44,027 bases of DNA from a virus. This document shows, piece after piece, positions 1-10,255 of the stretch (positions are counted from its first letter, which is position 1; every line of letters starts with the position of its first letter). The notes beneath the pieces were generated by a model that was given only the letters and a program-made list of their open reading frames with translations, ran no database searches and was not told where the DNA came from. Position numbers and translations under genes: made by a program. The DNA lies in the IMG/VR virus record IMGVR_UViG_3300048571_000234, positions 1 through 44,027 of that record; one strand, 5' to 3'.

Positions 1-135
1 GCTTCTCCAGAGCCAGCTTCTCCAGAGCCAGCTTCTCCAGAGCCAGCTTCTCCAGAGCCAGCTTCTCCAGAGCCAGCTTCTCCAGAGCCAGCTTCTCCAG
101 AGCCAGCTTCTCCAGAGCCAGCTTCTCCAGAGCCA
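1..135 (+). repeat. 15-bp in-frame tandem repeat, nine copies at window start
   Basis: The unit GCTTCTCCAGAGCCA is repeated nine times without variation and codes for Ala-Ser-Pro-Glu-Pro. The same array forms the last 120 bases of the window, so this is where the circular assembly was opened. Perfect identity between units suggests recent expansion or slippage, and short reads cannot fix the true copy number. Confidence 0.95.
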
Positions 136-207
136 GCTTCTCTCCCTACTGACATCGCTCCAAAAAAATCTTCGCCGAAGAATACCGCTTCCGTAAAACC
201 TGAATAA
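1..207 (+). CDS. C-terminal end of junction-spanning coiled-coil repeat protein
   Basis: This is the 3' part of the gene that begins at 42978; frame +1 continues without a break from the last codon of the window. It encodes nine more ASPEP units (1-135), then a lysine- and proline-rich tail that includes KKSSPK, and ends with TAA at 205-207. The joined protein would be about 418 residues with 17 repeat units, unless the two window ends are an assembly overlap, in which case fewer. A surface-exposed, proline-rich spacer attached to a coiled coil suggests a virion decoration or fibre-linker role, but I do not recognise a family. Fused across the circle with 42978-44027. Confidence 0.85.
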   Translation, partial: ASPEPASPEPASPEPASPEPASPEPASPEPASPEPASPEPASPEPASLPTDIAPKKSSPKNTASVKPE

Positions 208-208
208 T

Positions 209-370
209 ATGATCGGATTCGTCAAAGAAAATTTTGCACTCTGAACGGCAATCGGTATCCGTCATGAGCTCTCCATCCTACCAGGGGCAGATGTAGTGAC
301 TCTGACGGTGGCAGATTGTTTTGAGAGGATACAAACAGAGTCACTTGCTATCCGTCTAATCGCTTCATAG
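209..370 (+). CDS. Small hypothetical protein (53 aa)
   Basis: Starts one base after the preceding TAA and ends in TAG just ahead of the next ATG at 372, so it sits in a tight structural operon. It contains one TGA read as glycine (242). The sequence begins MIGFVKENFALG and includes a short hydrophobic run. No family recognised. Its place between the repeat-tailed protein and the first tail-fibre-like protein hints at a small virion or assembly protein, but that is inference from position only. Confidence 0.55.
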
Positions 371-371
371 T

Positions 372-2327
372 ATGCCAAACTTCACTCAGCCAGAATTCGA
401 CAAACTCACCCAAGATGATCTCCTCAAGAATGTCTTTGTTTTGGACTCCAATGGGAAGGTCTGTATGCGGGTACTCATGATCGGACAAAATATCATCAAC
501 TGGGGACAAGTCGGTGGGACACTCTCTAATCAGACCGATCTCCAGGCAGCTCTCAACGCTCTCTCGGCGAGTGATACCAATCTCCAGAATACGAAGATCA
601 ATCTCTCGGAAAAATGAGCGGCAAATGGGGTCGTTCCCCTCGGTGCTGATAGTAAAATATCGACTGCCTACCTCCCATCGATCGTATTTAATGATATCAA
701 AGCTGTGGCGACCATCGCCGCTCGAGATCTGATTGCTACGACGGATCGTCAGGGACTCATCGTCAAGGTCGCTGACCGAGGTGATGGAAAACCCGCCAAC
801 TATATGTGGGATCTCGAGACCCTCGCCTGGATCCAATTTGCCGATGTCAACGATGTCCTCATGGTCAATGGACAGACGGGTACGGTTGTGCTCAATACGA
901 GTCATATTTCAGAATTGACCAATCTCTACTTCACGGAAGCTCGAGTAATCGCAACAACCCTCACTGGATTTGCTGTCGGAACCAATGCTACGATCGTCGC
1001 CACCGATAGTATCCTCGTGGCGATGAATAAAATCCAAGCCCAGATCAATGCGAAGGAACCCACTATCGCCACTGGTACTGCTCTACAATTCTGGCGGGGA
1101 GATAAATCCTGGACAGACTTTGCTACGACCGTCCGAGTGAGTATCCTCACAGGACTCTCTCTTGCTTCTGCTGCTGCGGTCTCTGCAACGGATAACTTCC
1201 TCGTCGCTATCGGAAAGCTCCAGAAACAATGTAGTGATCTATCATCTAGTAAGCTCGATATCATCGGTGGACTCAGGACAGGGATGGGTGCACTCCTACA
1301 AAAAATAGAAATAGATGCCACAGGGGCAGAGGTAAAGCGAGCTGTAGCTGCAGGTACCAGTTTTTTAGGGATTGATTTGATTCCAACGATTGATCCATCC
1401 ACTCGATCGGTAAAAGAAGTTCCATTTTCATATCTCGCCTGATTCAAGGGGGATGGCAGCGATGGAAATGTGACTATTGCCTCTAATACGACCCTCGTGA
1501 GAGATATGTACTATAATGATCTCACGATCAATGCGACCTTTACTCTGGATCCGAATGGTTTTGTTATCTATTGTAAAGGAACCCTCACGAATAATGGAAA
1601 AATTGCTCGAAATGGTAATAACGCCTCTGGTACCACAGGCGGTACAGCCCTCAATACAGGAAATTGTGGCACTTGTCTCGGAGGATCTAATGGGTGACCT
1701 GGATGAACCTCATGAACAAACCTACCAGGAACCAACGGAGTCGCTACCGACCCATCATATGCTACAACAGGAACTGCTTCAGCAGCAGGATGAGCTGGTG
1801 GACTCTCATTCGGAGGTGCGGGAACAGGTGGCTGACCTCTATGAGGTACTTCGGCGACCGCAACACAATGAAATCTCTATAATGTCTACTATAATCTCGC
1901 TAAGCTCCTCAGTAACCTCGCTACTCCATCCCGATACACGGTCTATACGAGGTATCTCTGATTACCATCTTCCTGATGAGGGGGATCAGGAAATGGAAAT
2001 AGTTCTGGTATCAATGGCTGACCTGGAGGTGGAGCAGGAGGGAATGGGGGAAATATATTCATCTTTGCGAATGTGATCGCAGGGACGGGTACTATAGAAA
2101 CAAAATGAGGAAATGCAGCCAATGGACAAGCAGGAAATCTGCCAGGATCTGGATCGGCTGGCGGCGGCGGAGGCGGATGAGGAAATGGATGAATCGTATT
2201 TTTGGCGTATCTATCAGGAAGTGTCTGGACTATCACGATGACGGGAGGAGTCGCTGGAACGGGGAACGGGGCTGGACTCAATGGGGCTACGGGTACCACG
2301 GGACAAAGTATTATTATTAACGCATAG
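372..2327 (+). CDS. Glycine-rich tail-fibre-like protein (651 aa)
   Basis: One open frame once TGA is read as glycine; with standard stops it falls into several pieces. The N-terminal half has motifs common in phage tail fibres: NWGQVGGTLSNQTDLQAAL near residue 48 and a SHISELTNLYFTEARV-like segment near residue 180. After a short beta-rich stretch (about residue 370) the C-terminal 280 residues are strongly glycine-rich (GG, GGGG, NGG), like the polyglycine sandwich tips of some phage adhesins. TGA codons are concentrated there, more than a dozen in all, so expression depends heavily on a glycine-charged UCA tRNA. Likely a receptor-binding fibre; the smaller downstream genes could assist folding or form the tip. 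Family assignment is from motif resemblance only. Confidence 0.75.
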
Positions 2328-2330
2328 TAT

Positions 2331-2687
2331 ATGTATCTCTGTAAAAAAGATGGGGAAACTCTGTATATGGTAGATAAAAAACCCTCTCCTGAGGTATTAG
2401 AAGCAATGGGATGTGATGCGGCAGTAGAATGAGAATATATAGCACCACCGCCAACCAGTGAGGAAATGGGTGCAGTCATCACTCAGGAAGTCTATGATGG
2501 AAATCCCTATGCCCAGATCGCTGATCTCGCTAAGGCTCAGATCACGACCCTCGCCCTCCTCGTCCCCATACTCGGAAAAGCAACGATCAATGCAGCCTAT
2601 GCTGATCTGATCGTAACCGTGAAACAGGTGTCAAAATCTCGGGTGAAACAAGGGCTCTCGGCGTATGATCTATCATTTCTCGACTAA
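2331..2687 (+). CDS. Hypothetical protein downstream of fibre (118 aa)
   Basis: Begins 3 bp after the fibre stop; one TGA glycine near residue 34. The N-terminal part (MYLCKKDGETLYMVDKKPS) is followed by a proline-rich hinge (IAPPPTSEE) and an alpha-helical C-terminus rich in Ala, Leu and Val. Size and position immediately after a fibre gene fit a fibre-assembly or tip protein, but there is no signature sequence. Translationally coupled to its neighbours. Function unknown. Confidence 0.6.
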
Positions 2688-2690
2688 ACT

Positions 2691-2900
2691 ATGGCTGAAA
2701 GAAATCTCGACACCCTCGCAGATAAGCAAATTGGATATACCTATGTCTGATCGGCTCCACCAGGAACTCTCTCGAGTATTCGTGCTTGGCAAATCATCAA
2801 GGTAATTACCACGGGTGGGGTATCAACACGGTATGCCGAAAATGATCCCGAGTTCACCCATATATGGGATGATCGAGCCAACTATAACTACACTCTGTAA
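2691..2900 (+). CDS. Small hypothetical structural-region protein (69 aa)
   Basis: Starts 3 bp after the previous TAA and stops 3 bp before the next ATG. One TGA glycine follows IGYTYV. The C-terminus (EFTHIWDDRANYNYTL) is rich in aromatic and acidic residues, as in small phage appendage proteins. No family recognised. Its tight spacing says it is co-translated with the two fibre-like genes on either side. Confidence 0.6.
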
Positions 2901-2903
2901 TAA

Positions 2904-5900
2904 ATGGCTACATTCACCATCACCACGCCTGTCAATATCGACTCTCTTGCCTCAAAGGTGGGTGGGGATATCTATAATATCAACGGTGGATACCTCACGA
3001 TCGATCAAGATTCTCGATTCGGACTCAATCAAAACACCTCTGCGAGTCTCGGGAATATGACACTCTCAGCAACTCTCGGAGGGACTTGTGAGGTGAACGC
3101 TACGAAAGTACGCCTTATCCCCTACAATACAGGTACAGGGACAGTTCCCGCAAACAATACCGCTATCTCGATGGGTGGTGCGAGCGGACTCCTCATAGGA
3201 GTCTACTCCGCTCTCAATGTCGCACCTACTGCCTCGGGTGGTGCAATGCCAGTGAGTGGATATATCAAGATCAAGCAGTGGAATAGTGTCGCATACTCCG
3301 CAGGTGTGCTCACAGGTATATCGGCAGTCGCTACAGGTGCAGATCAGGCAGGATGGATCGAGCTGGTCGGCGATGAGGCTGGTACTGTCACCGTGAATCG
3401 ACTGAATCTCTGGAAAATGCGAGGAGATTGGTATGATTTTCTCGGTGCTATGACCGATGGTACTCGAGCTACTACCTACCAGATCCCGAGTAATGGTGCT
3501 CTCCAGTACCACGCCTGAGTATGGGTCGAGACTGGCACAGCGACAGGAATATACGAGTTCTATCCGTGTGCTGGTACGCTCACGGCTCTCCTGGCAAATA
3601 TTGCTACGGACGCAGTCAGGGGGAAAGTATGCTGGGTATCAACCGCCTGACTCCTCAGATTCGGTCACGATGGTACGAACTCGACAGGGGGATATATCCC
3701 ACCAGCAGGTCGAAAGATCCGTATCGCCAACATATTCACACAAAACTGTACCACTGCGGCTCGTACTGCGAATGTGCTCCCAAATGCTACCCTCGCGACT
3801 CGGTATGACTTCACGACTACAGGGGGTGGAGCTATCGATATCGACAAGGCGATGCTCGGCTGGTATCCTTCCTTCGCTCAGCCATACTCCGTGGCTCTCA
3901 CGAATGTGGGTATCCTCACTCAGCTCTCAGTATCCGAGATTGCTTCCCCTATAGCGTGGTCGAATGTCGGAGTCGGACAAGAGGCTGCGAATACTCAGAT
4001 CCCTATACTTACAGCTCTTTGTTTTGCAGGTGGGACGATGGATAGGTGTACTTGGACTCGTGCGAATGAGTCTGCTTCTGGTGCATACTGCGTCTCGATG
4101 ACCGATTGTAGTGGCTTTACTGTCACGAATGAGTGGTCTTTTTCTTTTATAAAAAGTGCGAATGCTACGACTGGTACCCATTCGCTCACTCGTGTTGCTT
4201 CCAGTACTTGGACTACCACGAAAATGGGTGCAGGAAGGGTCTTTTTGACGACTTGTACCGATGTGAAATACACGAATACTACCTATTACGATCATCCAGC
4301 TCTCACGACCACGACAGCGATACCAATGTATATGTTCGATACGGGGACAGGATGTAAAAACTGTACTTTCGACGGGGTAGACTTTGGGTGACTCACTCTG
4401 GTACAGCCATATAGTGGTATTCTCCAGGTTGGATCAGCAGGATGTACGAATATCAAGCTCAGGAATCTTGGGACATACGCCTCACCGCTTGATATGGGTG
4501 CCACTCAGCAGGACGCCGTGGCGTGGTCTCGTGCTACTACGGTGGCTACTATCACAAAAACCGCTCACGGACTCAAGGTGAATGATATTATCAACTGTCT
4601 TATTTCCTCGGATACAGGTGCTATCGTAGTGGGTGCGAAGACAGTCGCTACGGTCGCCAATGCTAATACCTTCACATTCACAGCACTAAATGCTGGAGAT
4701 ACAACTGGAACTCTGAGCTACTACCCTACAATGAGTGCATTCCTCGTAGTCCTTGGCGGATGAGCGGCTGCGAATAATGTAAAATGTCAGCGGTGCTATA
4801 CTCCGCATCTGAGAACTGGTGCATACTCTATCGATAACTCGTCTAAAAACTTCCTAGTGGAATCGGTATATGGGGACTTCGTATCAAACTCGGGTATGAC
4901 AGGGCTCAATGCCTCCCATAAGGCGTTCGGTGCGACGCAGTTCTTATCTGCCAGTACCGCAGTCTATGGGTCACACTGGTTCGATATGTTCACGAATGAG
5001 GTCACTCCAAATATCATCGCTCAGGCGTGGGATCGGACAACGACAGTCGCTACGATCACAAGTATGAATCACGGACTCCGTACAGGTCTCCAGGTCGTCG
5101 TCAATACTTCGAGTGATGCTACCGCAATTGTCCTCGGGATCAAGACGGTCACCGTCCTCACAAAAGATACTTTCACATTCGCTTGTCTGAATGCAGGACT
5201 GACCGCTGGAACGCTCACCTTCATCCCTATCAATGGTCGAATCGGAATAATGATGAATGAGAGTACCGTGGATACCGTCTCTCAGTACACACTGGATGCT
5301 GGATCTCCGCAATTCACCTCGGCAGGATCGCTCTATATTCCGACAATCACTCAGCAAATCACCTTCGAGACTCCCTACTCTATCCTCGGTCACGATGTAT
5401 TCCCGATCACTCAACCAGTTATGGCAGGAGGGACAATCGGAAACTACGATATTACCTACGCTATAGAGACTGGATCAGGATACTCCGCGTTCAAAAATCT
5501 TTCCTATCCGAGAGCTGGTGGTGGAGGAGCCTCAGCCTCTACGAATGTCACGATGACGAATACGACAGGGGTATCAGCAGGGGACTATGTTTTTGGAACA
5601 AATATTGCTCCAAACGCAAAAGTAAGTAGTATAACGAACGGAACTACCGTGGTCGTAGATATCGCAAATATCGGAACTGTATCGGGTGTTCTCATCTTCA
5701 ACCAGATCCCGAATGAAACTATACCAGCGACTGGTGCAAAACTAAAAATCAGAGTGAAGACAACTACGACGAACGCAACGGCGATCACCTCGCTCTATAT
5801 CCCTACGAATAGCTCAAGTACCACGAGAGCCTATCAGTATCCTCTCGATACGAACACGCTCACCCTCACAGGGCTCATATCAGGGACTCAGGTGGACGCA

Positions 5901-6113
5901 TATACAGGGACGATAGGATGAAGCTCGGTGAATATCGGAAACACAAACAGCTCAGGGACTTCATTTGCATTCCAACACTCCTCGTGATGAATATCTGGGT
6001 ATATAACGCTGATAATCAATTGATATAATCCTCTCACGATTCCCATTACCTTTTCTGCCTCGGACATATCTATACCAATCCAGCAAATCGTTGATCCAGT
6101 ATTCACTCCATAA
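2904..6113 (+). CDS. Large beta-rich tail appendage protein with duplicated module (1069 aa)
   Basis: A single frame with about ten TGA glycines. The sequence is Thr-, Ser-, Gly- and Asn-rich and predicted beta-structured. Two modules, roughly 4520-4725 and 5030-5225, are clearly homologous: each has W-(S/D)-R-(A/T)-TTVATIT, HGL, GxKTVT/A, DTFTF/NTFTF and LNAGxTxGTL. They look like an internal duplication of a beta-sandwich carbohydrate-binding or spacer domain. A third glycine-rich segment follows (GGGGASAS, near residue 870). No enzymatic motif is visible. Probably a tail spike, fibre shaft or baseplate protein binding the host surface. Assigned from composition, size and neighbourhood, not a named family. 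Confidence 0.7.
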
Positions 6114-6125
6114 CCCTTCTCCATT

Positions 6126-7478
6126 ATGGCTAAGCTCATTTCTCCCGCATCGCTCAATGTCGGTACGGAACTCACCGTCACACAAGCCTCACTCACATTC
6201 ACTCTGAATGTCGCAGGAAACCTCGTGGCAAAAGATGGTGTCACCATGCAGGCACTCTACTCAAAATTCGAGAAACTTTGGGATCTCGATGCTACGCTCA
6301 AAAAATACGCATTCCCAATGTCGTACGATCTGATTATGGTAGCGAACCAGCCAAAGGGTCTCTATCGATTCATCAATGGATGGACTCCGATCAATGATAC
6401 TACTCGTAAAATGCTCCGAGATGGAGGATGGGAGGAACGCTCCGTTGCCAATGTCCTCAATCGAGTCTATACAGGAGTCGTATCACGAGGATCAGTCTCA
6501 GCAGGGTCTCAGCTCTACTACCAGCTCACCGCAGTATCTGCTCCTACGAACTTCACCTATGCGGATGCAGTCAATGAAGCGGTGCAGGTATATGGTGATG
6601 CTAGCAATGGTGCCTTTGACTCTCGTACATTTTTCAAGGCGTACTGCCGAGAATATGGAAAAACCTACAAGGACTCTGTCCTCGGCGATACAGGTCTGAC
6701 TGGTACTGGACCGTATATCATCGATATGCTCCTCTCTAATGCCTCAGATCCGAAGATCCTCGCAGTCGATGGTACTGTATCGGCTTCATCTCCTTATACC
6801 GCTATCACGGTTACCTACTTTGGTGTCGATCAAAATAGGACGATTGGTGGTACCAGCTACCCATTTCGTACCATTATCGATGGTGCAGGTGCCACCCTCG
6901 AGCAGATCTATACGAAGATTGCCTACCTCGAGCGTCAGAACTCCGATATCGATGCAGGTGCTGGAACGGTCACAGGAAAAACAGCAGATCTCCTACTCAC
7001 TATGGTCGGTGACAATGGCATCACGGGTACTGGCGTGTATATCGACAACTACTCAGCGAATGATGCGAATCGTATCACCTTCTACGATAAAAATGGAGTG
7101 GCTCGCAACAATCCGTATACCGCTGGTATGAATATGACTTTTGATTCTACCCTCACCGCAGGATCAGTCGGAAAATATACGATGTACTTTGTTGATCTTC
7201 CTGGTGCATTCGACTACCTCTCTGGTACAGCGATCATCGTGAAGGATGCAAGTCTTGCAGATATCACTGGTACGATAAACGCCTCTACCATCTCCAAGAC
7301 ATTCGACTATGATGGAAATGTACAGGGTGGTAGAACGGCAGGAACAGATGCAAGTGTCGTCCTTGTGTGTACGAATCCAGGGAGCTCAATCGTGGTGACG
7401 ACATTCTTCACTATCACTCGTGCAGTCGGGCAGAGTGTCGTGAACAAGGGTACAGCAGATCCAGTCTACACTCCATAA
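6126..7478 (+). CDS. Tail-fibre/structural protein, phage family with GVTxQALYSxxK motif (450 aa)
   Basis: The N-terminal region carries DGVTMQALYSKFEKLW, YAFPM, NGWTPINDTTRKMLRDGGW: a pattern I recall from structural proteins of many environmental phages, where GVTLQ-LYS, a K(Y/F)PFPM segment, NDxTR and GGW occur in this order. Beta-rich, Thr/Gly/Ser-rich elsewhere. It contains no TGA codon at all despite many glycines, unlike the fibre gene upstream, which may mark an abundant virion component. Could be a tail or neck protein; subunit role unresolved. Confidence 0.65.
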   Translation: MAKLISPASLNVGTELTVTQASLTFTLNVAGNLVAKDGVTMQALYSKFEKLWDLDATLKKYAFPMSYDLIMVANQPKGLYRFINGWTPINDTTRKMLRDGGWEERSVANVLNRVYTGVVSRGSVSAGSQLYYQLTAVSAPTNFTYADAVNEAVQVYGDASNGAFDSRTFFKAYCREYGKTYKDSVLGDTGLTGTGPYIIDMLLSNASDPKILAVDGTVSASSPYTAITVTYFGVDQNRTIGGTSYPFRTIIDGAGATLEQIYTKIAYLERQNSDIDAGAGTVTGKTADLLLTMVGDNGITGTGVYIDNYSANDANRITFYDKNGVARNNPYTAGMNMTFDSTLTAGSVGKYTMYFVDLPGAFDYLSGTAIIVKDASLADITGTINASTISKTFDYDGNVQGGRTAGTDASVVLVCTNPGSSIVVTTFFTITRAVGQSVVNKGTADPVYTP

Positions 7479-7487
7479 TAGATTCAT

Positions 7488-7958
7488 ATGGCATATACTT
7501 TTGATTGACCGAATAAGACCATCATCCTCAGTTCCACTACTTCCCTCGATATGAGGGATTTATGGAGTCGGTGGAATGACTGGGTGCATAGTGCTACAAA
7601 TTCAAAGTATGCTCTCGCTTTCTCGGCAATTGGTGGTAATGCGATTGATCCAAGCTCAGGTACCTCTATTCCTGCCTATATATTCCAAGCAAACGGATGG
7701 AAAATCCGACCAATGGAATCAAATCATACCCTCTCAGTATTTGGGGGTATTTTGGTCGATCTTGCAGGCGACCCCTTCACAGATACTCTCGCTCCGTGGC
7801 GAGTCAATATCCGCTACCAGCAACCAGTCCAGGCTATCACAGTAGCTACTGGAGGTGGATCATGATGACTCACCCCGACTCAGGCAGCACAACTCTCAAG
7901 TACGGTCAAGTCAGGGGATCTCATCCTCAATAAGGGAAAGATCTCTATCCTAGTATAG
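7488..7958 (+). CDS. Virion-associated protein with DLWSRWxDWV/QPVQAIT pattern (156 aa)
   Basis: Starts 9 bp after the previous stop; three TGA glycines (one early, a TGA-TGA pair near the C-terminus). The order of motifs DLWSRWNDWV, FQANGWKIRPMESNHTLSV, NIRYQQPVQAIT matches a small structural protein that accompanies the preceding family in other phages. It probably forms part of the tail or appendage complex with the 450-residue protein. No enzymatic residues. Family recall only, no search made. Confidence 0.6.
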
Positions 7959-7959
7959 C

Positions 7960-8382
7960 ATGATACATATTCCCATCCCATACGCCATCCTGATCAAGCG
8001 ATACGATGATCTCACTCTGAGTGATATCGAATATATCGGGTATTGACCCATCAATGGCTGCTGACCTGCGTGGTTCAAAAAATGGAATATACATCCCCCG
8101 AAGGATGTATTTTTCGATGCCGACTGCAATCACCATGATTGGGGATTTTTCCAGGGATACCATATCCGAGGATGGTATCGCCTCGATGATATCCTCTGTG
8201 CGATACTCCGCAAACTCGAATGCGATACCAAATTTTACTCCTATATGCTCCGAGATATCTTTCGTTTGACGGATATCGCAAAAATCATATACTCTCTCGT
8301 ACGGGCTACTCTTTATTTCATCCTCGTCGTGACTTGTGGATGGTTCTCATTCAACTGGCGATGAGTGTACACCTACTACTAA
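7960..8382 (+). CDS. Phospholipase A2-like protein with C-terminal membrane segment (140 aa)
   Basis: Residues 32-36 read NGCGP (the second glycine is TGA) and 53-60 read DADCNHHD, matching the PLA2 catalytic signature D-x-C-C-x-x-H-D in spacing, with H59 and D60 as the predicted catalytic pair. Prokaryotic and phage PLA2 domains usually keep one helix with this HD pair and fewer disulfides than secreted animal enzymes. The C-terminal 35 residues contain a hydrophobic segment (ATLYFILVVTCGWF) that could anchor it in the membrane. It lies directly before the holin and amidase, so lipid hydrolysis during lysis or entry is plausible. The rest of the fold is not confirmed by eye. Confidence 0.55.
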
Positions 8383-8386
8383 GTCT

Positions 8387-8845
8387 ATGCTAGAAGGAAT
8401 ATTCGCAGCAGTAACCAAATTGTGCTCATTTGCTGGACTCAAGATCGTTCTCACGACCGTTGTCGTCTATATCGAATATATGATCGGCGGATTCGACCTC
8501 GTCACTCGGTGACTCCTCATGCTCATGCTCCTCGACTTCGTGATGGGGTTCTCTAATGCCTGGATCAATCATGAGGTCTCTCGAAGAAAGATGAAGGATG
8601 GACTCTATAAATTCATCCTCTATGCGGTCACCATCATGACGGGGCACTGGACAGATATCATCGTATTTCACCAGACGGTAGAATTCGGCTTCCAAAATGG
8701 ACTCATCGTCTATCTCGGTCTCACGGAAGCGATCTCGATCCTCAAGCATGCGGCTGACCGAGGTGTCCCCATCCCCAAACGCATCCTCGTCCGACTCGAA
8801 AGCTACCGTAATCATATCGATATCCAGGATCCTATCAATCAATAA
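8387..8845 (+). CDS. Phage holin, Holin_4 type (152 aa)
   Basis: Starts 4 bp after the PLA2-like gene; one TGA glycine (VTRGLLM). It has two or three hydrophobic segments (residues 18-35, 43-58, 75-85), the LLDFVMGFSNAW motif, and the C-terminal YLGLTEAISILKHAADRGVPIPK, which matches the phage_holin_4/toxin-secretion holin family (EAISILEN..G.PIPK). Role: forms membrane lesions that time lysis and release or activate the endolysin. Neighbours are a PLA2-like protein and an amidase, a coherent lysis cassette. Confidence 0.85.
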
Positions 8846-8855
8846 TCATACTCCT

Positions 8856-9053
8856 ATGCCTGAAGTGCACGAATACGAAGACGATACGATCCCCCAGCAT
8901 GTCGCCGCCCACTACCGAAGACTCGCCCATGATCGAGCCCTCCGTCTCCTGGAGGTCGCCTATCAGCAATCAGAACGACGCTGTCTCGATGACGACGCAG
9001 CTCGGGAACGAGAACCAGGGCAGGTCTATACTGGAATTAACCTTTTTGCATAG
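8856..9053 (+). CDS. Small charged protein in lysis cassette (65 aa)
   Basis: ATG 10 bp after the holin stop, TAG at 9051; no TGA. Begins MPEVHEYEDDTIPQHVAAHY and is rich in Arg, Asp and Glu with a predicted single helix (RLAHDRALRLLEVAYQQSERR). No membrane segment. Between holin and amidase it might be an antiholin, spanin-like or regulatory partner, but there is no diagnostic motif. Confidence 0.55.
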   Translation: MPEVHEYEDDTIPQHVAAHYRRLAHDRALRLLEVAYQQSERRCLDDDAAREREPGQVYTGINLFA

Positions 9054-9054
9054 T

Positions 9055-9165
9055 ATGCTCCTCTTTTTTATCCTGATCTCTGCTGCCTTGCTTATTTCTC
9101 CAGGACAGTGACCCGAGGTTATGACGCATTCCCGACGCTTGCACCCATTTTATAAATTTCTCTAG
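9055..9165 (+). CDS. Tiny membrane peptide in lysis cassette (36 aa)
   Basis: Begins one base after the previous TAG and ends one base before the amidase ATG, so its spacing is operon-perfect. The N-terminus MLLFFILISAALLISPG is a strong hydrophobic segment, followed by a short basic tail; one TGA glycine (GQ-G-PE). A single-span micro-protein next to holin and endolysin could be an antiholin or pinholin-type effector. Too short for the usual gene finders. Confidence 0.5.
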
Positions 9166-9166
9166 T

Positions 9167-9739
9167 ATGAAACTCTTCATCTCTTGCGGACATAACAATG
9201 CACTCATCCACTGGTACTCTCGCTACCGTGATCAGGGGGCTACGAATACCTCATTCGGGAATACGATGACTGAATTCCAGTTCTCCAAAAAGCTCTCTGG
9301 AGAGATCCTGAAAAAGTTCCCTGCCGAAAACTGAACACAATATGTGTTCGTTCCTGAGGGGCTCAATCTCGAAGCTCGCATCGCTTGGATCAATAGAAAT
9401 GCCGTCGATGGTGATATGTGTATCGAGCTCCATATGGACTCGGCTACCCCACAGGCAGAAGGATGCTCGACTTGGTTCATGACGGGATCGAAGTGGGCGG
9501 AAGATAAGGCTCGCCTCTTCCAGCAGGAATATACTCGTGTGACAGGGCTCAGGGGTCGAGGAGTCCATGGGGATAGCACGAACCGCCTCGGTCGTCTTGC
9601 TTTTGTCCGAGATACCAAATGCCTGGCACTGCTCCTCGAGATGGGATTCATCTCCCACCCATGAGATCGAGACAAGGTCTGGACGAAAGCCGCTGAAGGC
9701 ATCGCCCTCGCCCTCGCTACCATCACTCCACTGAAATAG
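9167..9739 (+). CDS. N-acetylmuramoyl-L-alanine amidase, Amidase_3 (endolysin, 190 aa)
   Basis: Amidase_3 motifs in order: ISCGHNN (H9), TEFQFSKKL (E36), ELHMDSA (H89) and LLLEMGFISHPGD (E158). H9, E36 and H89 are the expected zinc ligands and E158 the catalytic glutamate. Two TGA glycines, one in the terminal motif (HP-G-D) where family members have a turn. It cleaves the amide bond between N-acetylmuramic acid and L-alanine in peptidoglycan. No signal peptide, so release through the upstream holin is expected. Last gene of the lysis cassette; a terminator overlaps its stop. Confidence 0.9.
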
Positions 9740-9750
9740 TGGGGTTTTTT
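9725..9750 (+). terminator. Rho-independent terminator after amidase
   Basis: ACTCCACT and AGTGGGGT form an 8-bp stem (one G-U) with loop GAAAT, followed by six T. The stop codon lies inside the loop and 3' arm. It should end the fibre/lysis transcript before the DUF1064 promoter. Confidence 0.75.
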
Positions 9751-9763
9751 ATGTGAATCGGAG

Positions 9764-9791
9764 TTGATTTATATTCATATTCAGATATAGT
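9764..9791 (+). promoter_or_regulatory. Promoter with decamer operator, drives 9813 gene
   Basis: TTGATT, 16-bp spacer, TATAGT. The spacer contains ATATTCATATTC, the decamer element shared with other promoters here. Predicted start about 9798, 15 nt ahead of the ATG. Confidence 0.7.
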
Positions 9792-9812
9792 GTCGGTATA
9801 ACTTTTTGCCGT

Positions 9813-10223
9813 ATGGGATGGGATACAATCAAGAAACAAGAACGGGTCGTCGGAGCCGCCCCCAAGAAATCGACGGGGATGTATAATGTGACTCGAGTCG
9901 AGTTCGACGGACATAAATTCGACTCGATGGGTGAGCGAGATCGCTATATTGTCCTGAAAAAAATGATGCAGGATGGGGAGATCTCGGATCTCGTCCACCA
10001 CCGTGTCTATACCCTCCTCGATGGGGGATCCTACCGTGGAGAAAAGATCCGTCCGATCGAGTATGAAGCCGACTTCGTCTATCAAGAGCAGGGAGAAACG
10101 GTCGTCGAGGATGTAAAATCTACCAAAACCGCTCTCGATGCCCAGTATAAAATCAAGGTCAAGATGTTCAAACTCCGCTATCCAGAGCTCCTATTTCGAG
10201 AGTATATTGCAGTTGAAAGATAG
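9813..10223 (+). CDS. DUF1064-family nuclease-like protein (136 aa)
   Basis: The segment IRPIEYEADFVYQE...ETVVEDVKSTKT followed by YKIKVKMFKLRYPELLF matches DUF1064, a phage family with a PD-(D/E)XK-like core. Candidate catalytic residues are D in EADF, then E-x-K in VEDVK. Members are usually assigned to phage recombination or DNA processing, often replacing Holliday-junction resolvases, though biochemical proof is thin. No TGA codons. It is the first gene after the lysis terminator under its own decamer promoter, and the next promoter overlaps its 3' end, so it may be expressed separately from the lysis genes. Confidence 0.75.
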   Translation: MGWDTIKKQERVVGAAPKKSTGMYNVTRVEFDGHKFDSMGERDRYIVLKKMMQDGEISDLVHHRVYTLLDGGSYRGEKIRPIEYEADFVYQEQGETVVEDVKSTKTALDAQYKIKVKMFKLRYPELLFREYIAVER

Positions 10224-10240
10224 GAGAATATGAATATAAT
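10213..10240 (+). promoter_or_regulatory. Promoter with decamer operator, drives 10256-10754
   Basis: TTGAAA, 16-bp spacer ending GAATATGAA, then a consensus TATAAT. The decamer abuts the -10 box. It lies inside the last codons and stop of the upstream gene; predicted start about 10247. Confidence 0.75.
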
Positions 10241-10255
10241 ATAACCAACTTTTCT

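Noticed and set aside
1-135. 15-bp direct repeats as a CRISPR array
   Set aside because: Units are contiguous with no spacers, in frame (Ala-Ser-Pro-Glu-Pro), and form part of a coding sequence.
372-2320. Many TGA-interrupted genes as pseudogenes
   Set aside because: Frames continue at each TGA, family motifs persist, and glycine fits the alignment positions; this is recoding.
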